This document shows, in pieces, positions 18,042 through 27,462 of a stretch of 64,000 nt of DNA. Made by a program: the position numbers and the translations under genes. How positions within the stretch are numbered: the stretch's first letter is position 1; each line of letters starts with the position of its first letter. A model generated the notes under the pieces. The model searched no databases. It saw only the letters and a list, made by a program, of their open reading frames with translations, and was not told the origin of the DNA. This DNA is from Pseudobacteriovorax antillogorgiicola (lineage in GTDB: Bacteria; Bdellovibrionota_B; Oligoflexia; Oligoflexales; RGVZ01), in contig CAMDHM010000002.1 of the NCBI GenBank assembly GCA_945898195.1, positions 96,874 to 160,873 of the forward strand, written 5' to 3'.

Positions 18042-19000
18042 TTTCGGTATTCCTCTTCTTTTCGTTTAGCAAACAAGGCGACCCGGATCTTTGGCGTGGC
18101 TTCTTTTAAACTAAGCACACGTTTGGGTCGCTTCTCCTGGAGCATAATTATGTGGAAACCGTATGTCGACTTGAGAATCTCACTGATTTGACCTGGCTGC
18201 ATCTCAAAGGACACGTCAAAAACGGCAGGAACATCGCCCTTGGCAAAAGGACCAACCTTCCCTCCATCGGCCTCCCCCTCTGGAGTGATCGAATGCTGGC
18301 GGGCCATATCCTGAAAGTTGTGCTGATTTATTTCCTGCTTAATTTTTTTTGCTTGGGGCTCATCAACTAAAACAACCTGACGAACGATGGCCGTGGGGGG
18401 GATCCTAAATTCAGGTTGATGGTTTTTGTAGTACTCCGTGATCTGTCCATCGGTCGGAGTGGCCAAGGGAAAAATTCTAGATTCAGTATATTGAAGGACG
18501 ATGGAGCGCTCGCAAAGGCGATTCTTAAGCAGTTCCTTGGAGCGGTTGCTCTGAAATTGTTCCGGATTTAATTCTATAGCCGTCTGCCATTCCTTTAGGC
18601 ACGACGTGAAACGTGATGGATCCTCAATATCGAATTTTTTGTCCAACTGAAGGTACTTAAAGAGCAGTTTTCGCTCGATCATACCCGACAATAAGCTCTG
18701 TTTGAGTGGGCTTAATTCACGCTCCAACTTGCCTCCCAAGTCAGGGATTGGCGTCATTTCACCAGTTCCCGTCATACCCTTTACGTGCAAATTGTACTCC
18801 CACTCAAGGTCCTCGCTGTCAATCGGTGTGCCGGCAACTTCGACCAGTGTGGAGCCACGATTCAAGTTATCGAAGGATGGGATATCGCGCTCACGAACTT
18901 CAGTGATTTTGTGTCCATTGATGGCAAGCCACAACGCAACGCCCAGCGTAAAGCAAGTGCTGCCGAGGATCAGGCGCCGTTTCATGTTTTTCGAAATCAT
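17990..19000 (-). CDS. PpiC-type parvulin peptidyl-prolyl isomerase, membrane-anchored
   Basis: The 336-aa protein has an N-terminal membrane anchor ('LILGSTCFTLGVALWLAI'), a SurA-like N-domain (about 50-190), and a parvulin domain. The parvulin block 'ARQHSITPEGEADGGKVGPF' is followed by 'FEMQPGQISEILKSTYGFHI', so the fold is complete. It probably assists folding of exported proteins. The ATG at 19000 has 'aaaggag' seven bases upstream, placed inside the mfd 3' end, so expression is likely coupled to mfd. Confidence 0.85.
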   Translation of the reverse strand: MISKNMKRRLILGSTCFTLGVALWLAINGHKITEVRERDIPSFDNLNRGSTLVEVAGTPIDSEDLEWEYNLHVKGMTGTGEMTPIPDLGGKLERELSPLKQSLLSGMIERKLLFKYLQLDKKFDIEDPSRFTSCLKEWQTAIELNPEQFQSNRSKELLKNRLCERSIVLQYTESRIFPLATPTDGQITEYYKNHQPEFRIPPTAIVRQVVLVDEPQAKKIKQEINQHNFQDMARQHSITPEGEADGGKVGPFAKGDVPAVFDVSFEMQPGQISEILKSTYGFHIIMLQEKRPKRVLSLKEATPKIRVALFAKRKEEEYRKWLEAALNSIPITSPRS

Positions 19001-19003
19001 GGC

Positions 19004-22000
19004 TTAACTCCTTTGCGAGATCGATTCCGCCAGGGGATCGACCAATGTTACCAGTTCCGTAATCATTTGGTCCTGCTCGGCAGGCCCTGGCTGCGAAAAG
19101 GTTTGCGCGTAAAGGAATAGTTTTCCATCGGGAGTCAGGCGGTACTTGTCGGGATGACCACGGACGGCATCTAAAATCACGTCAATCTGGGCTTCGTTTA
19201 AGGAGCCGAATTTAAGTTCATAAAAATTGCGACCTCCCACAGCCAAGGAGGTCATTTTCGCCTGAGAAAGGCATCGTTTCAAGGTGGCGATGCGAAATAG
19301 GCGGGATAAATCATCGGGTAGCGGTCCGAACCGATCGACCGTTTCTCGCTTTAAGCGAAGCAGGTCTTCTTCAGCCCCGGCCGAGAAAAGGGACTTATAA
19401 AGTTGGAGTCGGAGGTTTTCAGCTTCGATATAAGTAGCCGGAATTAAAGCGGTAACTGGGAGTCTGATTTCCGTGTCAATCTTTTCTATGACCTCTTGTC
19501 CACGCAGTTCGGCAATGGCAGCTTCAAGCATATCGGTGTATAGCTCGAGCCCTATCTCACTTATTTTACCGGATTGATCTCCGCCCAGGAGATTTCCTGC
19601 ACCCCGAATTTCCAGGTCGTAACTGGCAATCTGGAAGCCAGCGCCTAGCTCCTGATGCGCGCTTAAAACCTCGAGGCGTTTTTTTGCATCGTCCGTCAGA
19701 GTGTCTTCGGCTGCAGTCAAAAAGTAGGCGTAGGCCTGCATGGAAGAACGACCAACCCGTCCGCGGATTTGGTAGAGCTGCGCTAGACCAAAGTTTTCCG
19801 CACGATTTACAAACAAGGTATTCACGTTAGGCATGTCGATGCCTGATTCGATGATCGTTGTGCAAAGCAAAACTGGAAATTTTTGTTCCATGAAGTCGAC
19901 AATGACTTCCTCGAGCTGGTGTTCCTTCATTTGACCGTGTGCCGTGCGAACGTCGATCCCTGGCACAAGGCTTTTGATGAAGAGGCGCATTTCTTCGATG
20001 TCTTCGACGCGGTTGTGGAGGAAGAAGACCTGTCCTCCGCGCGCGACTTCGTTCAAGATCGCGTCTCGGATCAGGCTCTCGTCAAAACGGCAGATGTAAG
20101 TTTTTACCGACAGACGCTCTTGTGGCGGCGTCGCAATGATCGAGATGTCACGAAGCCCGAGCATGGACATGTGAAGTGTGCGCGGAATTGGCGTCGCCGT
20201 AAGCGTTAGGACGTGGGCATTGGACCGCATCTCTTTGAGTTTTTCTTTGTGAATAACGCCAAAGCGCTGTTCCTCGTCAATCACCAAGAGGCCAAGGCGT
20301 TTAGGCTTAATATCTTTGGATAGCAGACGGTGTGTTCCAACGAGAATGTCGAGGTCACCCCGGGTTAGAGCGTCAAGATTCGCTCGGATCGTCTTGGCAT
20401 CCACAAAACGGTTAACCTGACCAACCTTCACACCGTGCCGCGACAAGCGATCAGAAAATGTGCGGTAGTGCTGATAGCAAAGCACGGTTGTTGGGACGAG
20501 GACCAAAACTTGATCACCCTCAAGGACCGCCCTCATGGCGGCGCGTAGGGCAACCTCAGTTTTTCCAAAACCAACATCGCCGCAAACCAACCGATCCATT
20601 GGCTTTTCGCCAACGATGTCAGCAAAGACATCATCAATTGCTTTTTGCTGATCTTCCGTTTCTTCATAGGGGAACTCGGCTTCGAGCTTGAAGTAGTCAT
20701 CCCCGGGCGGATTGTAACGATGGGCACCGGCAATTTCTCGGGCCGCCTGTATCTTTAGAAGGGACTCCGCCATGTCTTTGATTTCAGACTTGATGCGAGA
20801 TTTTTTCTTTTCCCATACTTGCCCGCCAAGGCGGTCCACCATGCCACGTCCACCCTCCCCCCCAGAACTATAGCGCTGCAGGAGGTTCAGACGGTCAACC
20901 GGCATGTAAATCTTGTCGTTGCCGGAGTATTCAATGACGAGAAAGTCATTGGTGAGGCCCGCCACGTTCATCGTCATCATTCCCGTGTAGCGACCAATGC
21001 CGTGCTGAACGTGGACCACCAAGTCACCAGGCTTTAAATCCCGAAACGAGCTCAGATAGTTCTGGAGTTTTGCCGAGGGCGGCTTCGGGCGCCGTTTTTT
21101 TACCCCGAACAGGGCATGTTCCGGCAGGACAAGGGTGTTGGTGTCGTGCAACCAGACGTGAGACTGAATGTCACCCAGTCCTAGCGTGATGGTCCCCGCC
21201 TGCATCTTGCCGGCAAGGATATCGCGAAGCAGAGATTCACGCCGCTGGGGAGCAAACCCGCGGTGGCTCAGTAAATTTGAAATGCGATCCAACTGCTCTT
21301 CATGGTGTGCAAGGATGGCAACCGTTCCCTCCTCTTTTTTCAAAAGAGAGCGAATGGCATCCATCCACTGATCAAAAAGTTCTGCTGGGTTTTCTTTTGA
21401 AAAAACCGGCGAACCCTCAAGCACCATGCGAGCCTCAAAGCGAAGGCTGGTGGCAGCCGGGTTTGAAAATGGATTTCCAAACTCAATTAAGGAGGAATTT
21501 TCAAAAGACAATTTTTCAAGTGGCGCAAAATGATTCTCTGGGACCATGGATGGTCGTTTGGCTTCAAAATCGCGTCGTGAAGATTCCTGGATTTCTTCGA
21601 GAAACTCGTTGTAGGAGGCCGTGCAATTGCTGCGTGGCCTTGGAAAGATAATTAGATCGTTAGGCTGCAAATAATCCAAGGCAGTTGCACGACGATTGCG
21701 CCGCATGAGTGGCGCAAACATGTCAAAGCCTGAGGGCCTGATGCCGAGTGCAAAGCTTTGCATGATGCCGTCGCGATCGCTGCTCTCCACCGATTGATCG
21801 ATCAAGCAATTGTAAAGGTCTTGAGTCTGTTCACGCTTTTTATTTTCCGGAGTGGTGAACTCAGCCTTCGGACGAATGGTGAGGCTGGTTATGGAAGCCG
21901 TAGATTTTTGATCTTTCGCATCAAAGTGGCGCATGGAAACAATCGTGTCGCCGAGAAATTCGAGGCGTGCCGGGTGATCTTCATTGGGAGGGTAAATATC

Positions 22001-22609
22001 AACAATCGCCCCCCGTGGAGCGTACGTACCCTCTTCCTCCACGGTATGAACCTTGCGATAACCAAGGTCCTCGAGCTTAACGAAAAGTTCGTCTTGGTCG
22101 ACTTCTTCATTAAGCTTTAACTCAACCGTGGCTTCTCGAAACTCGCCAGGGGAGATTGTTGCCTGAGCAAGAGCCTGAAGCGTTGTGACGAGGATGGATG
22201 GAGCCTCTGGTCGCGCAAGCAGATCCATGGCGTAGACCCTTTGGCGGCGCGATAGATCTGGATTGATGTAGCGGTCAGCACCCCAGCCGGAGAAGAACGG
22301 TAGGATGGCTGCCCGGAGCCTGGCCGGCTGATCGCCGGCAGCTTTCGCATTCAGAGCAGTCACGGCCTGATCTAGAAATTGTGACCACTGGCTCACGTCC
22401 TTCGATTCCGGGAGAACGACGATCAGCCGGCGATTTTTGGGACGATCACAAATGAGACCAAGCACGGCCAGTTGAATCAAACTGTCGGAGGCGCCGGTGA
22501 CTTGGATGATTGGCGCATGTCCTGCCACGGCCCGCTCTTCAGAGGCAGGCGCAAGAAGTCCTTTTTCTGCTTCTGTTAGAAACGAGCGAAGGCCGTAGAC
22601 TGCAGTCAA
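19004..22609 (-). CDS. mfd: Transcription-repair coupling factor Mfd
   Basis: Mfd (1201 aa) displaces RNA polymerase stalled at DNA lesions and recruits UvrA. The N-terminal UvrB-homology region, the RNAP-interacting domain ('[19 protein letters not shown]') and a RecG-like SF2 translocase are in order. Walker A is '[20 protein letters not shown]', the DEEQ box is '[15 protein letters not shown]', and motif VI-like '[10 protein letters not shown]' follows. The C-terminal TRCF domain is present. It is slightly longer than the usual about 1150 residues. The start overlaps the top6A stop by four bases (ATGA), indicating translational coupling. Confidence 0.97.
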   Translation of the reverse strand: MTAVYGLRSFLTEAEKGLLAPASEERAVAGHAPIIQVTGASDSLIQLAVLGLICDRPKNRRLIVVLPESKDVSQWSQFLDQAVTALNAKAAGDQPARLRAAILPFFSGWGADRYINPDLSRRQRVYAMDLLARPEAPSILVTTLQALAQATISPGEFREATVELKLNEEVDQDELFVKLEDLGYRKVHTVEEEGTYAPRGAIVDIYPPNEDHPARLEFLGDTIVSMRHFDAKDQKSTASITSLTIRPKAEFTTPENKKREQTQDLYNCLIDQSVESSDRDGIMQSFALGIRPSGFDMFAPLMRRNRRATALDYLQPNDLIIFPRPRSNCTASYNEFLEEIQESSRRDFEAKRPSMVPENHFAPLEKLSFENSSLIEFGNPFSNPAATSLRFEARMVLEGSPVFSKENPAELFDQWMDAIRSLLKKEEGTVAILAHHEEQLDRISNLLSHRGFAPQRRESLLRDILAGKMQAGTITLGLGDIQSHVWLHDTNTLVLPEHALFGVKKRRPKPPSAKLQNYLSSFRDLKPGDLVVHVQHGIGRYTGMMTMNVAGLTNDFLVIEYSGNDKIYMPVDRLNLLQRYSSGGEGGRGMVDRLGGQVWEKKKSRIKSEIKDMAESLLKIQAAREIAGAHRYNPPGDDYFKLEAEFPYEETEDQQKAIDDVFADIVGEKPMDRLVCGDVGFGKTEVALRAAMRAVLEGDQVLVLVPTTVLCYQHYRTFSDRLSRHGVKVGQVNRFVDAKTIRANLDALTRGDLDILVGTHRLLSKDIKPKRLGLLVIDEEQRFGVIHKEKLKEMRSNAHVLTLTATPIPRTLHMSMLGLRDISIIATPPQERLSVKTYICRFDESLIRDAILNEVARGGQVFFLHNRVEDIEEMRLFIKSLVPGIDVRTAHGQMKEHQLEEVIVDFMEQKFPVLLCTTIIESGIDMPNVNTLFVNRAENFGLAQLYQIRGRVGRSSMQAYAYFLTAAEDTLTDDAKKRLEVLSAHQELGAGFQIASYDLEIRGAGNLLGGDQSGKISEIGLELYTDMLEAAIAELRGQEVIEKIDTEIRLPVTALIPATYIEAENLRLQLYKSLFSAGAEEDLLRLKRETVDRFGPLPDDLSRLFRIATLKRCLSQAKMTSLAVGGRNFYELKFGSLNEAQIDVILDAVRGHPDKYRLTPDGKLFLYAQTFSQPGPAEQDQMITELVTLVDPLAESISQRS

Positions 22610-23787
22610 ACGTAATGTCCCTTATTGATTTTCTCGAGGATGATCTTCTCTGCCATTTGCGGATCGCGAGGATCAACTGAATAGAAAGCCTGCTGTTCGC
22701 AGCGGCGTTTATTGTTGATTAGCCAGTGCAGGATTTCAGACAGTCCCTTGTTCTTCTTGTCTTTGAAGAAGGGATCGTTTGACAAGGCGTCGCGGGCTTT
22801 TTTAAGGGCGCGAATTTCCTGCGGGTCTCTTTCGTTCACCGGGTAATCGTTGAGGTCATACTTTTTGATGTCTTCGGGTAGAACACCTAGAAAACGAACG
22901 TCTGGGGCCGAAAAGTCGGAGTTTCGAATCAGGGATGCAGCGGAGCCGGCCTTCAATGTCCGAAAGATGTTTTGCATCGTGTAGGCGTCAAGGTCTCCGA
23001 AAAAGTAAATAGGAACGGCCAACTGATCTTGGATACGTTTGACCCATCCCCGTACGGCGTTTGAAGGTACGCCTTGGGCGCCGACGACAATCGAATTATG
23101 TCGCTTCACAAAGCCATTGGCCACCAGCGTGTTGGCGGTACCTTCCGATTCTACGACGAGGCAGAAATCGATTTTTTTCTTTGCCTTCAAAGTCAAGTTC
23201 TGAGGCCTGTTTTTTGGCTGAAATGGAGATGTTCCGAGTTGTGACAGGTCGATGACGGCTTCGGTTCCGTCGGGCATACGCTCCGTCACGATAAGATTTT
23301 GGCTATATGTTTGTCCGCCACGGTCGTTGGCAAAACAGTTCATTTCTTCCCGGTAGCACTCGAGCATTTCACAAATGAAATCCACCACAGAATCGGATTC
23401 GTCCTGGTCGCCAAAATCCAAGGCCTTGAGGTTTTTGCTGTGTTTTACTTCACCCTTGCTGATGTAGTAGAGCTCGCGTTTGGTGTTGACGTTGCCGGTT
23501 TCGATGTTGCGCAGAAGGATCTCCAGCATAAATACGGCGCGCGACATTTTTTTAACCGAACTGACGTTGAGCTCGGTTGAAACGCGCTTTGATCCGGGCG
23601 TTAAAAAGCCGACTTTGCTGTTATAAATCGAATTGTCGAGGGCACATTTAGTCGCCGTCAGCTTGGGACGCTTTCCGTTTTCGAGATCTTTCAGCATCTT
23701 TTCGCACAGCTCAAGGCTGTGTTCGAGAATGACTTTGTCTTCTTTGCTTTTGCGGTGTGGGTTGCCGCCGGGTGTGCGTGTTGCCAT
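22606..23787 (-). CDS. top6A: DNA topoisomerase VI subunit A (Spo11-like)
   Basis: The 393-aa protein matches the Spo11/Top6A family. A winged-helix domain carries the catalytic tyrosine region 'NTKRELYY' (Tyr107/Tyr108), and a Toprim domain follows with 'VVESEG' (Glu213) and 'FFGDLDAYT' (Asp265, Asp267). With subunit B it forms an A2B2 type IIB topoisomerase that passes one duplex through another using ATP. The family is typical of archaea and plants and is uncommon in bacteria. The usual DxDPxG after the Toprim aspartates is altered (DLDAYT). It is preceded by top6B (13-base gap) and overlaps mfd. Confidence 0.9.
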   Translation of the reverse strand: MATRTPGGNPHRKSKEDKVILEHSLELCEKMLKDLENGKRPKLTATKCALDNSIYNSKVGFLTPGSKRVSTELNVSSVKKMSRAVFMLEILLRNIETGNVNTKRELYYISKGEVKHSKNLKALDFGDQDESDSVVDFICEMLECYREEMNCFANDRGGQTYSQNLIVTERMPDGTEAVIDLSQLGTSPFQPKNRPQNLTLKAKKKIDFCLVVESEGTANTLVANGFVKRHNSIVVGAQGVPSNAVRGWVKRIQDQLAVPIYFFGDLDAYTMQNIFRTLKAGSAASLIRNSDFSAPDVRFLGVLPEDIKKYDLNDYPVNERDPQEIRALKKARDALSNDPFFKDKKNKGLSEILHWLINNKRRCEQQAFYSVDPRDPQMAEKIILEKINKGHYV

Positions 23788-23800
23788 GGATGACTCCTAC

Positions 23801-25636
23801 TTACTTTTTGGCGGTTTTTTTAATGGTCTTGGCGGTGGTTTTCTTTTTGGTCGTCGATTTTGCCTTGGAAGCTACCACGGCAACGTCACCATCGCTGTCT
23901 TCGGCGCTTGACTCATTGGCAGCTTCGGACTCTGCGGCGGCAAGCTTTTGTGCCTCGCGCGATTCCATTTCTTGATCTTCTTCTCGGAACATTTTAATGC
24001 GATGACGCTTTGCGTCCAAGGCCTCGCTTTGTTCCTTGGCGACCTTAAGGGCTTTTTCGCTTTCAAAGGCATCACGCCCCAAGAGTTTGCGTAGCCCCTC
24101 CGTAGCGTTCTCGCGGCGCTTCTCATCGGCCTTGGTCATACGGACTAAGCCATCGATCAGGATTGGGCCAAATTGTTCGATGTGGGCGATCTTGGTTTCG
24201 TGGTCGTTTGCGCGGCTTTCCTTGTTGATGTGACGGGACAGTTTTTGTCCAGCCTGCATCAAGGCGCGGCGAATCTCATCGACAAGTTCATCGGAGGCAT
24301 CGATGGTTTCTTTTGAAGCATTCTTAAACTTGATGAATGGCGAAACCATGCTGACGGCAACGATATAAGGGCCTTGGGGTAGAGCGTCGCGTGGCTGTTT
24401 GATTCCATAGGAGCGCCAGTTTACGGTCGTGATCGCTTTCACGATGGCACAGGCGGCCTTGTCAAACTGCAGTGGGACACGGTTGGCGAAGCGCAAGACT
24501 TGGACTGGTTCGTCGTGACTTTCGCCGCGGCGATCTTTAAGTCGCGCGACAGCAACTTCGATCTGAACGGGCTTGAAATCGCAGATGCAAGGCTTGCGGC
24601 TGATGACGGAAAAAAAGTCGACGTCACCCAGACGTTGGATGCTAAGCGAAAGGGCTTCTTCGCCAATCGACATGACCGATTGGGTGGATGGTGGCATTAG
24701 CTGAGCGTTTTGAATCGCTGCATACATCGCGCTCAATTCTTTTTCGTTCAAGCCGTCGGCGCTTTTATCGAGCAGGGCCTTTGGCAGTTTCTGGCTCTTC
24801 CAGATTTCTGCAATCACTTTATCGTTGAGGCGAGAGAAGCCTTGCTTCAGCCAGTTTCCCGATTTAATTTTCCCAAATAGTCGTGCATGGGAAATGAATT
24901 CACCAAGTTTCATCGTGTGTGGATGCGGTTCGATGGCTTCTGGGATTTCTGGAACGTCTTTTGTAACACGCTCGATCTTGGTCGTCCCATTGTCGGGTAG
25001 CGTATAGGTGATGCTCATGTGCGGGTTCACCAGAACATTGCCCCGCAGATAGTTGACCAAGCCGGCCTCACCGTTCAGCTGAACCCGACCATCAATCAAG
25101 AATTCGACGGTAGTCCCCGAAGGACGGTCCCAGTCGATGGTTTCTTTTTCCCGGATAATGCCCTTGTTGTGTTTAATGTCGACTTCAACCAAGCACTTAA
25201 CGGCCTTTTTTTGGCCCATTGTTTTAGTGGTGACAGTGACACCTTTGGCGGTGGTTTGGATGGCCCACGTGGTGGCAGCAGAAATGCCGATACCCTGCTG
25301 GCCGCGCGAGCATCTTCCGCGACCAAATTTGGACGACGCCAAATATTCGCCGAAAACTTTCGCGATGTCAGCGGGGTCGATTCCAGGCCCGTTGTCCTCG
25401 ACCCGGATCTTGATCCGGTCGGTGTTTTTTAGCGATCCGTTGCCAATTTTTTCAACGGAAACATTTATTTCCGGGGCGATGCTGTGATCTTCACAGGCAT
25501 CGAGGGCGTTATCGAGCGCCTCTTTGACGGTGGTCAAGACGGCTTTGGTCGGCGATGAAAAGCCGACCTGTTGCAGGTTCTTGGAAAAATATTCAGCCGT
25601 GCTGCTGGTGGTTATTTGTCTTGTTGGCTTAGCCAT
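23801..25636 (-). CDS. top6B: DNA topoisomerase VI subunit B (GHKL ATPase)
   Basis: The 611-aa protein has the Top6B order. GHKL N-box 'EALDNALDACE' (Glu39, Asn43), G1 box 'DNGPGI' (81-86) and ATP-lid 'GRGRCSRGQQGIGIS' (105-119) come first. An H2TH-like region follows, then a transducer domain with 'VLRFANRVPLQFDKAACAI' and the switch-lysine region 'SYGIKQPRDALPQGPY'. It differs from GyrB/ParE, which carry a Toprim domain. After about residue 515 comes an extra charged helical segment and a Lys/Thr/Ala-rich tail ('KSTTKKKTTAKTIKKTAKK') resembling histone H1-type tails. RBS 'gaggaattta' precedes the ATG. First gene of the operon. Confidence 0.92.
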   Translation of the reverse strand: MAKPTRQITTSSTAEYFSKNLQQVGFSSPTKAVLTTVKEALDNALDACEDHSIAPEINVSVEKIGNGSLKNTDRIKIRVEDNGPGIDPADIAKVFGEYLASSKFGRGRCSRGQQGIGISAATTWAIQTTAKGVTVTTKTMGQKKAVKCLVEVDIKHNKGIIREKETIDWDRPSGTTVEFLIDGRVQLNGEAGLVNYLRGNVLVNPHMSITYTLPDNGTTKIERVTKDVPEIPEAIEPHPHTMKLGEFISHARLFGKIKSGNWLKQGFSRLNDKVIAEIWKSQKLPKALLDKSADGLNEKELSAMYAAIQNAQLMPPSTQSVMSIGEEALSLSIQRLGDVDFFSVISRKPCICDFKPVQIEVAVARLKDRRGESHDEPVQVLRFANRVPLQFDKAACAIVKAITTVNWRSYGIKQPRDALPQGPYIVAVSMVSPFIKFKNASKETIDASDELVDEIRRALMQAGQKLSRHINKESRANDHETKIAHIEQFGPILIDGLVRMTKADEKRRENATEGLRKLLGRDAFESEKALKVAKEQSEALDAKRHRIKMFREEDQEMESREAQKLAAAESEAANESSAEDSDGDVAVVASKAKSTTKKKTTAKTIKKTAKK

Positions 25637-25741
25637 TAAATTCCTCGTACTCGTAAAATGCTTCCGACCCGGTACACTAGATCAGGTGTGGCGCGATGAC
25701 GCCGCCAGCTTCAAGGGCCGGGGACGGGAGACTATCAGACC

Positions 25742-26740
25742 ATGTTTGACCAAAAAACGACTAATCTTGAAACGAATTTCACTCGGGATGCAAGGATAGC
25801 CTACCCGATTATTTGCGGGGCCATGTATCCCTGCAGCAATCCAGAGCTCGTGGCCGCGGCCTCAGAAGCCGGCGGGATGGGCATTATCCAGCCGATATCA
25901 TTGGTATATGTTCATGGTTTTGATTTTCGAGAGGGGGTTCGTCACATTCGTTCCCTGACCTCGAAGCCGGTTGGATTTAACCTCTTGGTGGAAAAATCGT
26001 CCAAGCGATATGAGGACCGGATGAAGGCCTGGCTCGACATTGCCTTAGAGGAGGGTGTTCGTTTTTTCATCACAGCCCTTGGCAATCCCCGTTGGGTGGT
26101 CGACCGGGTAAAGCCCCTGGGAGGAGTTGTCTATCACGATGTGGTGAACCGAAAATGGGCTGAAAAGGCCCTTGAGTCTGATGTCGACGGGCTGATTTGC
26201 GTAAACAACCGGGCCGGCGGGCACCTCGGTGCAGAGACCCCTGAGCGGCTCGTGGAGACGCTGCGCGATTTCGGCAAGCCGCTCATCTGTGCGGGCGGCA
26301 TTGGTAACGAACAGGACTTCGTTAGGGCCCTTAAAATGGGCTACGCCGGGGTTCAGATGGGAACCCGCTTTATTGCCGCAACCGAATGCAAGACCCATCA
26401 GGACTATAAGGACGCCATCCTCAAGGCCGTCTCTTCCGACATTGTGGCCACCGACAAGATCAGTGGCGTGCCCGTATCGGTGATCAACACGCCATTTATT
26501 GCGCGCATGGGCCTTCGTGCCGGACCGGTTGCGCGGTGGTTGCTCAAAAACTCGCGCACCAAACACTGGATGCGGATGTTTTATACTTTAAAATCGATCT
26601 GGCAGTTGAAGCGCTCGTTGCAAAGAGGTTCGGCCTACAAGGATTTTTGGCAGGCAGGGAAAAGCGTCGACGGTATCGATAAAATCGAGCCGGCCGGCGG
26701 CATCATTGCGCGTTTCGTGGAGTTTGCCAAAAAGGGTTAG
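25742..26740 (+). CDS. Nitronate monooxygenase family flavoprotein
   Basis: The 332-aa protein is a TIM-barrel FMN enzyme of the nitronate monooxygenase (2-nitropropane dioxygenase) family. 'PIICGAMYPCSNPELVAAAS' at the start, 'VNNRAGGHLGAETPERL', 'PLICAGGIGNEQDF' and 'GVQMGTRFIAATECK' mark FMN and substrate binding. Members oxidise alkyl nitronates or act as enoyl reductases such as FabK, so the exact substrate is open. It is divergent from top6B across a 105-base gap. Confidence 0.85.
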   Translation: MFDQKTTNLETNFTRDARIAYPIICGAMYPCSNPELVAAASEAGGMGIIQPISLVYVHGFDFREGVRHIRSLTSKPVGFNLLVEKSSKRYEDRMKAWLDIALEEGVRFFITALGNPRWVVDRVKPLGGVVYHDVVNRKWAEKALESDVDGLICVNNRAGGHLGAETPERLVETLRDFGKPLICAGGIGNEQDFVRALKMGYAGVQMGTRFIAATECKTHQDYKDAILKAVSSDIVATDKISGVPVSVINTPFIARMGLRAGPVARWLLKNSRTKHWMRMFYTLKSIWQLKRSLQRGSAYKDFWQAGKSVDGIDKIEPAGGIIARFVEFAKKG

Positions 26741-26845
26741 CCAATGTTGCCGACCTTTCCTCAAACATTCCCGAGTATTACTTTTTGGATTCAGGTTCAG
26801 CCCTGAAAAATCCGATAGCGGGGAAACTTTCGGAAGGGTCATTCC

Positions 26846-27394
26846 ATGTCGAAATTTAACGACAAGTTACTGGCATGCGCGTGTTTTATCCTAATTGCTG
26901 GCGCAGAGGGCTGCAACAGTGTGAAGAGCCCAGCCTCCAGATTGAACGGCGAGGAGGAAGCGGCGGACTTCCGCGAGGAAAGCCCTGGTCCACGCTACAA
27001 TCAGGCGCCAGATATGAATATGCCATCTGCGCGCATCAAGCCTTCTCAAATCGTGCGTTTTGACCTGGCCCATCTGCATTGTGGCATTGCATCCACGGCC
27101 TATAATCCGTTTGCGAATGTTCTTGGTGTGGGCGTTACCTACGATCAGGCTTTATCCTGGGCCACCAAGGATTGTGAGAGGCCGCCCACCACATTTATCC
27201 GCAGATGCGAGGCTTCCGGCGGATTTTACAGTCCGGCGGCAAGCGGCGGATGTGACTTTGTCGGAAAGGCGGACACGTCCATTGTCACTTCGGGCTTAGA
27301 GAGCAGAAACTATGGCGGTGGGGTGGAGTCTGAAACGATCGATATCTGTCGCACGGTATACTGCAGTCCAAAACCCAGTAGTGGGACGGATTGA
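26846..27394 (+). CDS. Hypothetical secreted Cys-rich protein or lipoprotein
   Basis: The 182-aa protein has a hydrophobic N-terminal segment ending 'LIAGAEGC', a weak lipobox, followed by a low-complexity acidic linker. The remaining region contains several cysteines ('HCGIA', 'DCERPP', 'RCEASG', 'GCDF', 'ICRTVYC') likely to form disulfides in the periplasm or outside the cell. No family was recognised. The gene is 105 bases downstream of the monooxygenase gene and convergent with trhO. Confidence 0.55.
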   Translation: MSKFNDKLLACACFILIAGAEGCNSVKSPASRLNGEEEAADFREESPGPRYNQAPDMNMPSARIKPSQIVRFDLAHLHCGIASTAYNPFANVLGVGVTYDQALSWATKDCERPPTTFIRRCEASGGFYSPAASGGCDFVGKADTSIVTSGLESRNYGGGVESETIDICRTVYCSPKPSSGTD

Positions 27395-27462
27395 CCGGTT
27401 AAAAACGTCGTCGGAGTCCTTCTAAGACTTCTAAGTCTGAGAAAGTCACCGCCGAAAACCCG

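Noticed and set aside
25019-25432. 137-aa plus-strand ORF opposite top6B
   Set aside because: Antisense to a well-supported gene and without family features.
23801-25636. Considered GyrB/ParE identity for the GHKL ATPase
   Set aside because: The Top6B-specific H2TH/transducer blocks are present, the C-terminal Toprim of GyrB/ParE is absent, and a Spo11-like subunit is adjacent.
27420-27450. Small AGACTT/AAGTCT hairpin between the Cys-rich protein gene and trhO as a terminator
   Set aside because: Only a 6-bp stem with a two-base loop and no T-run on either strand.
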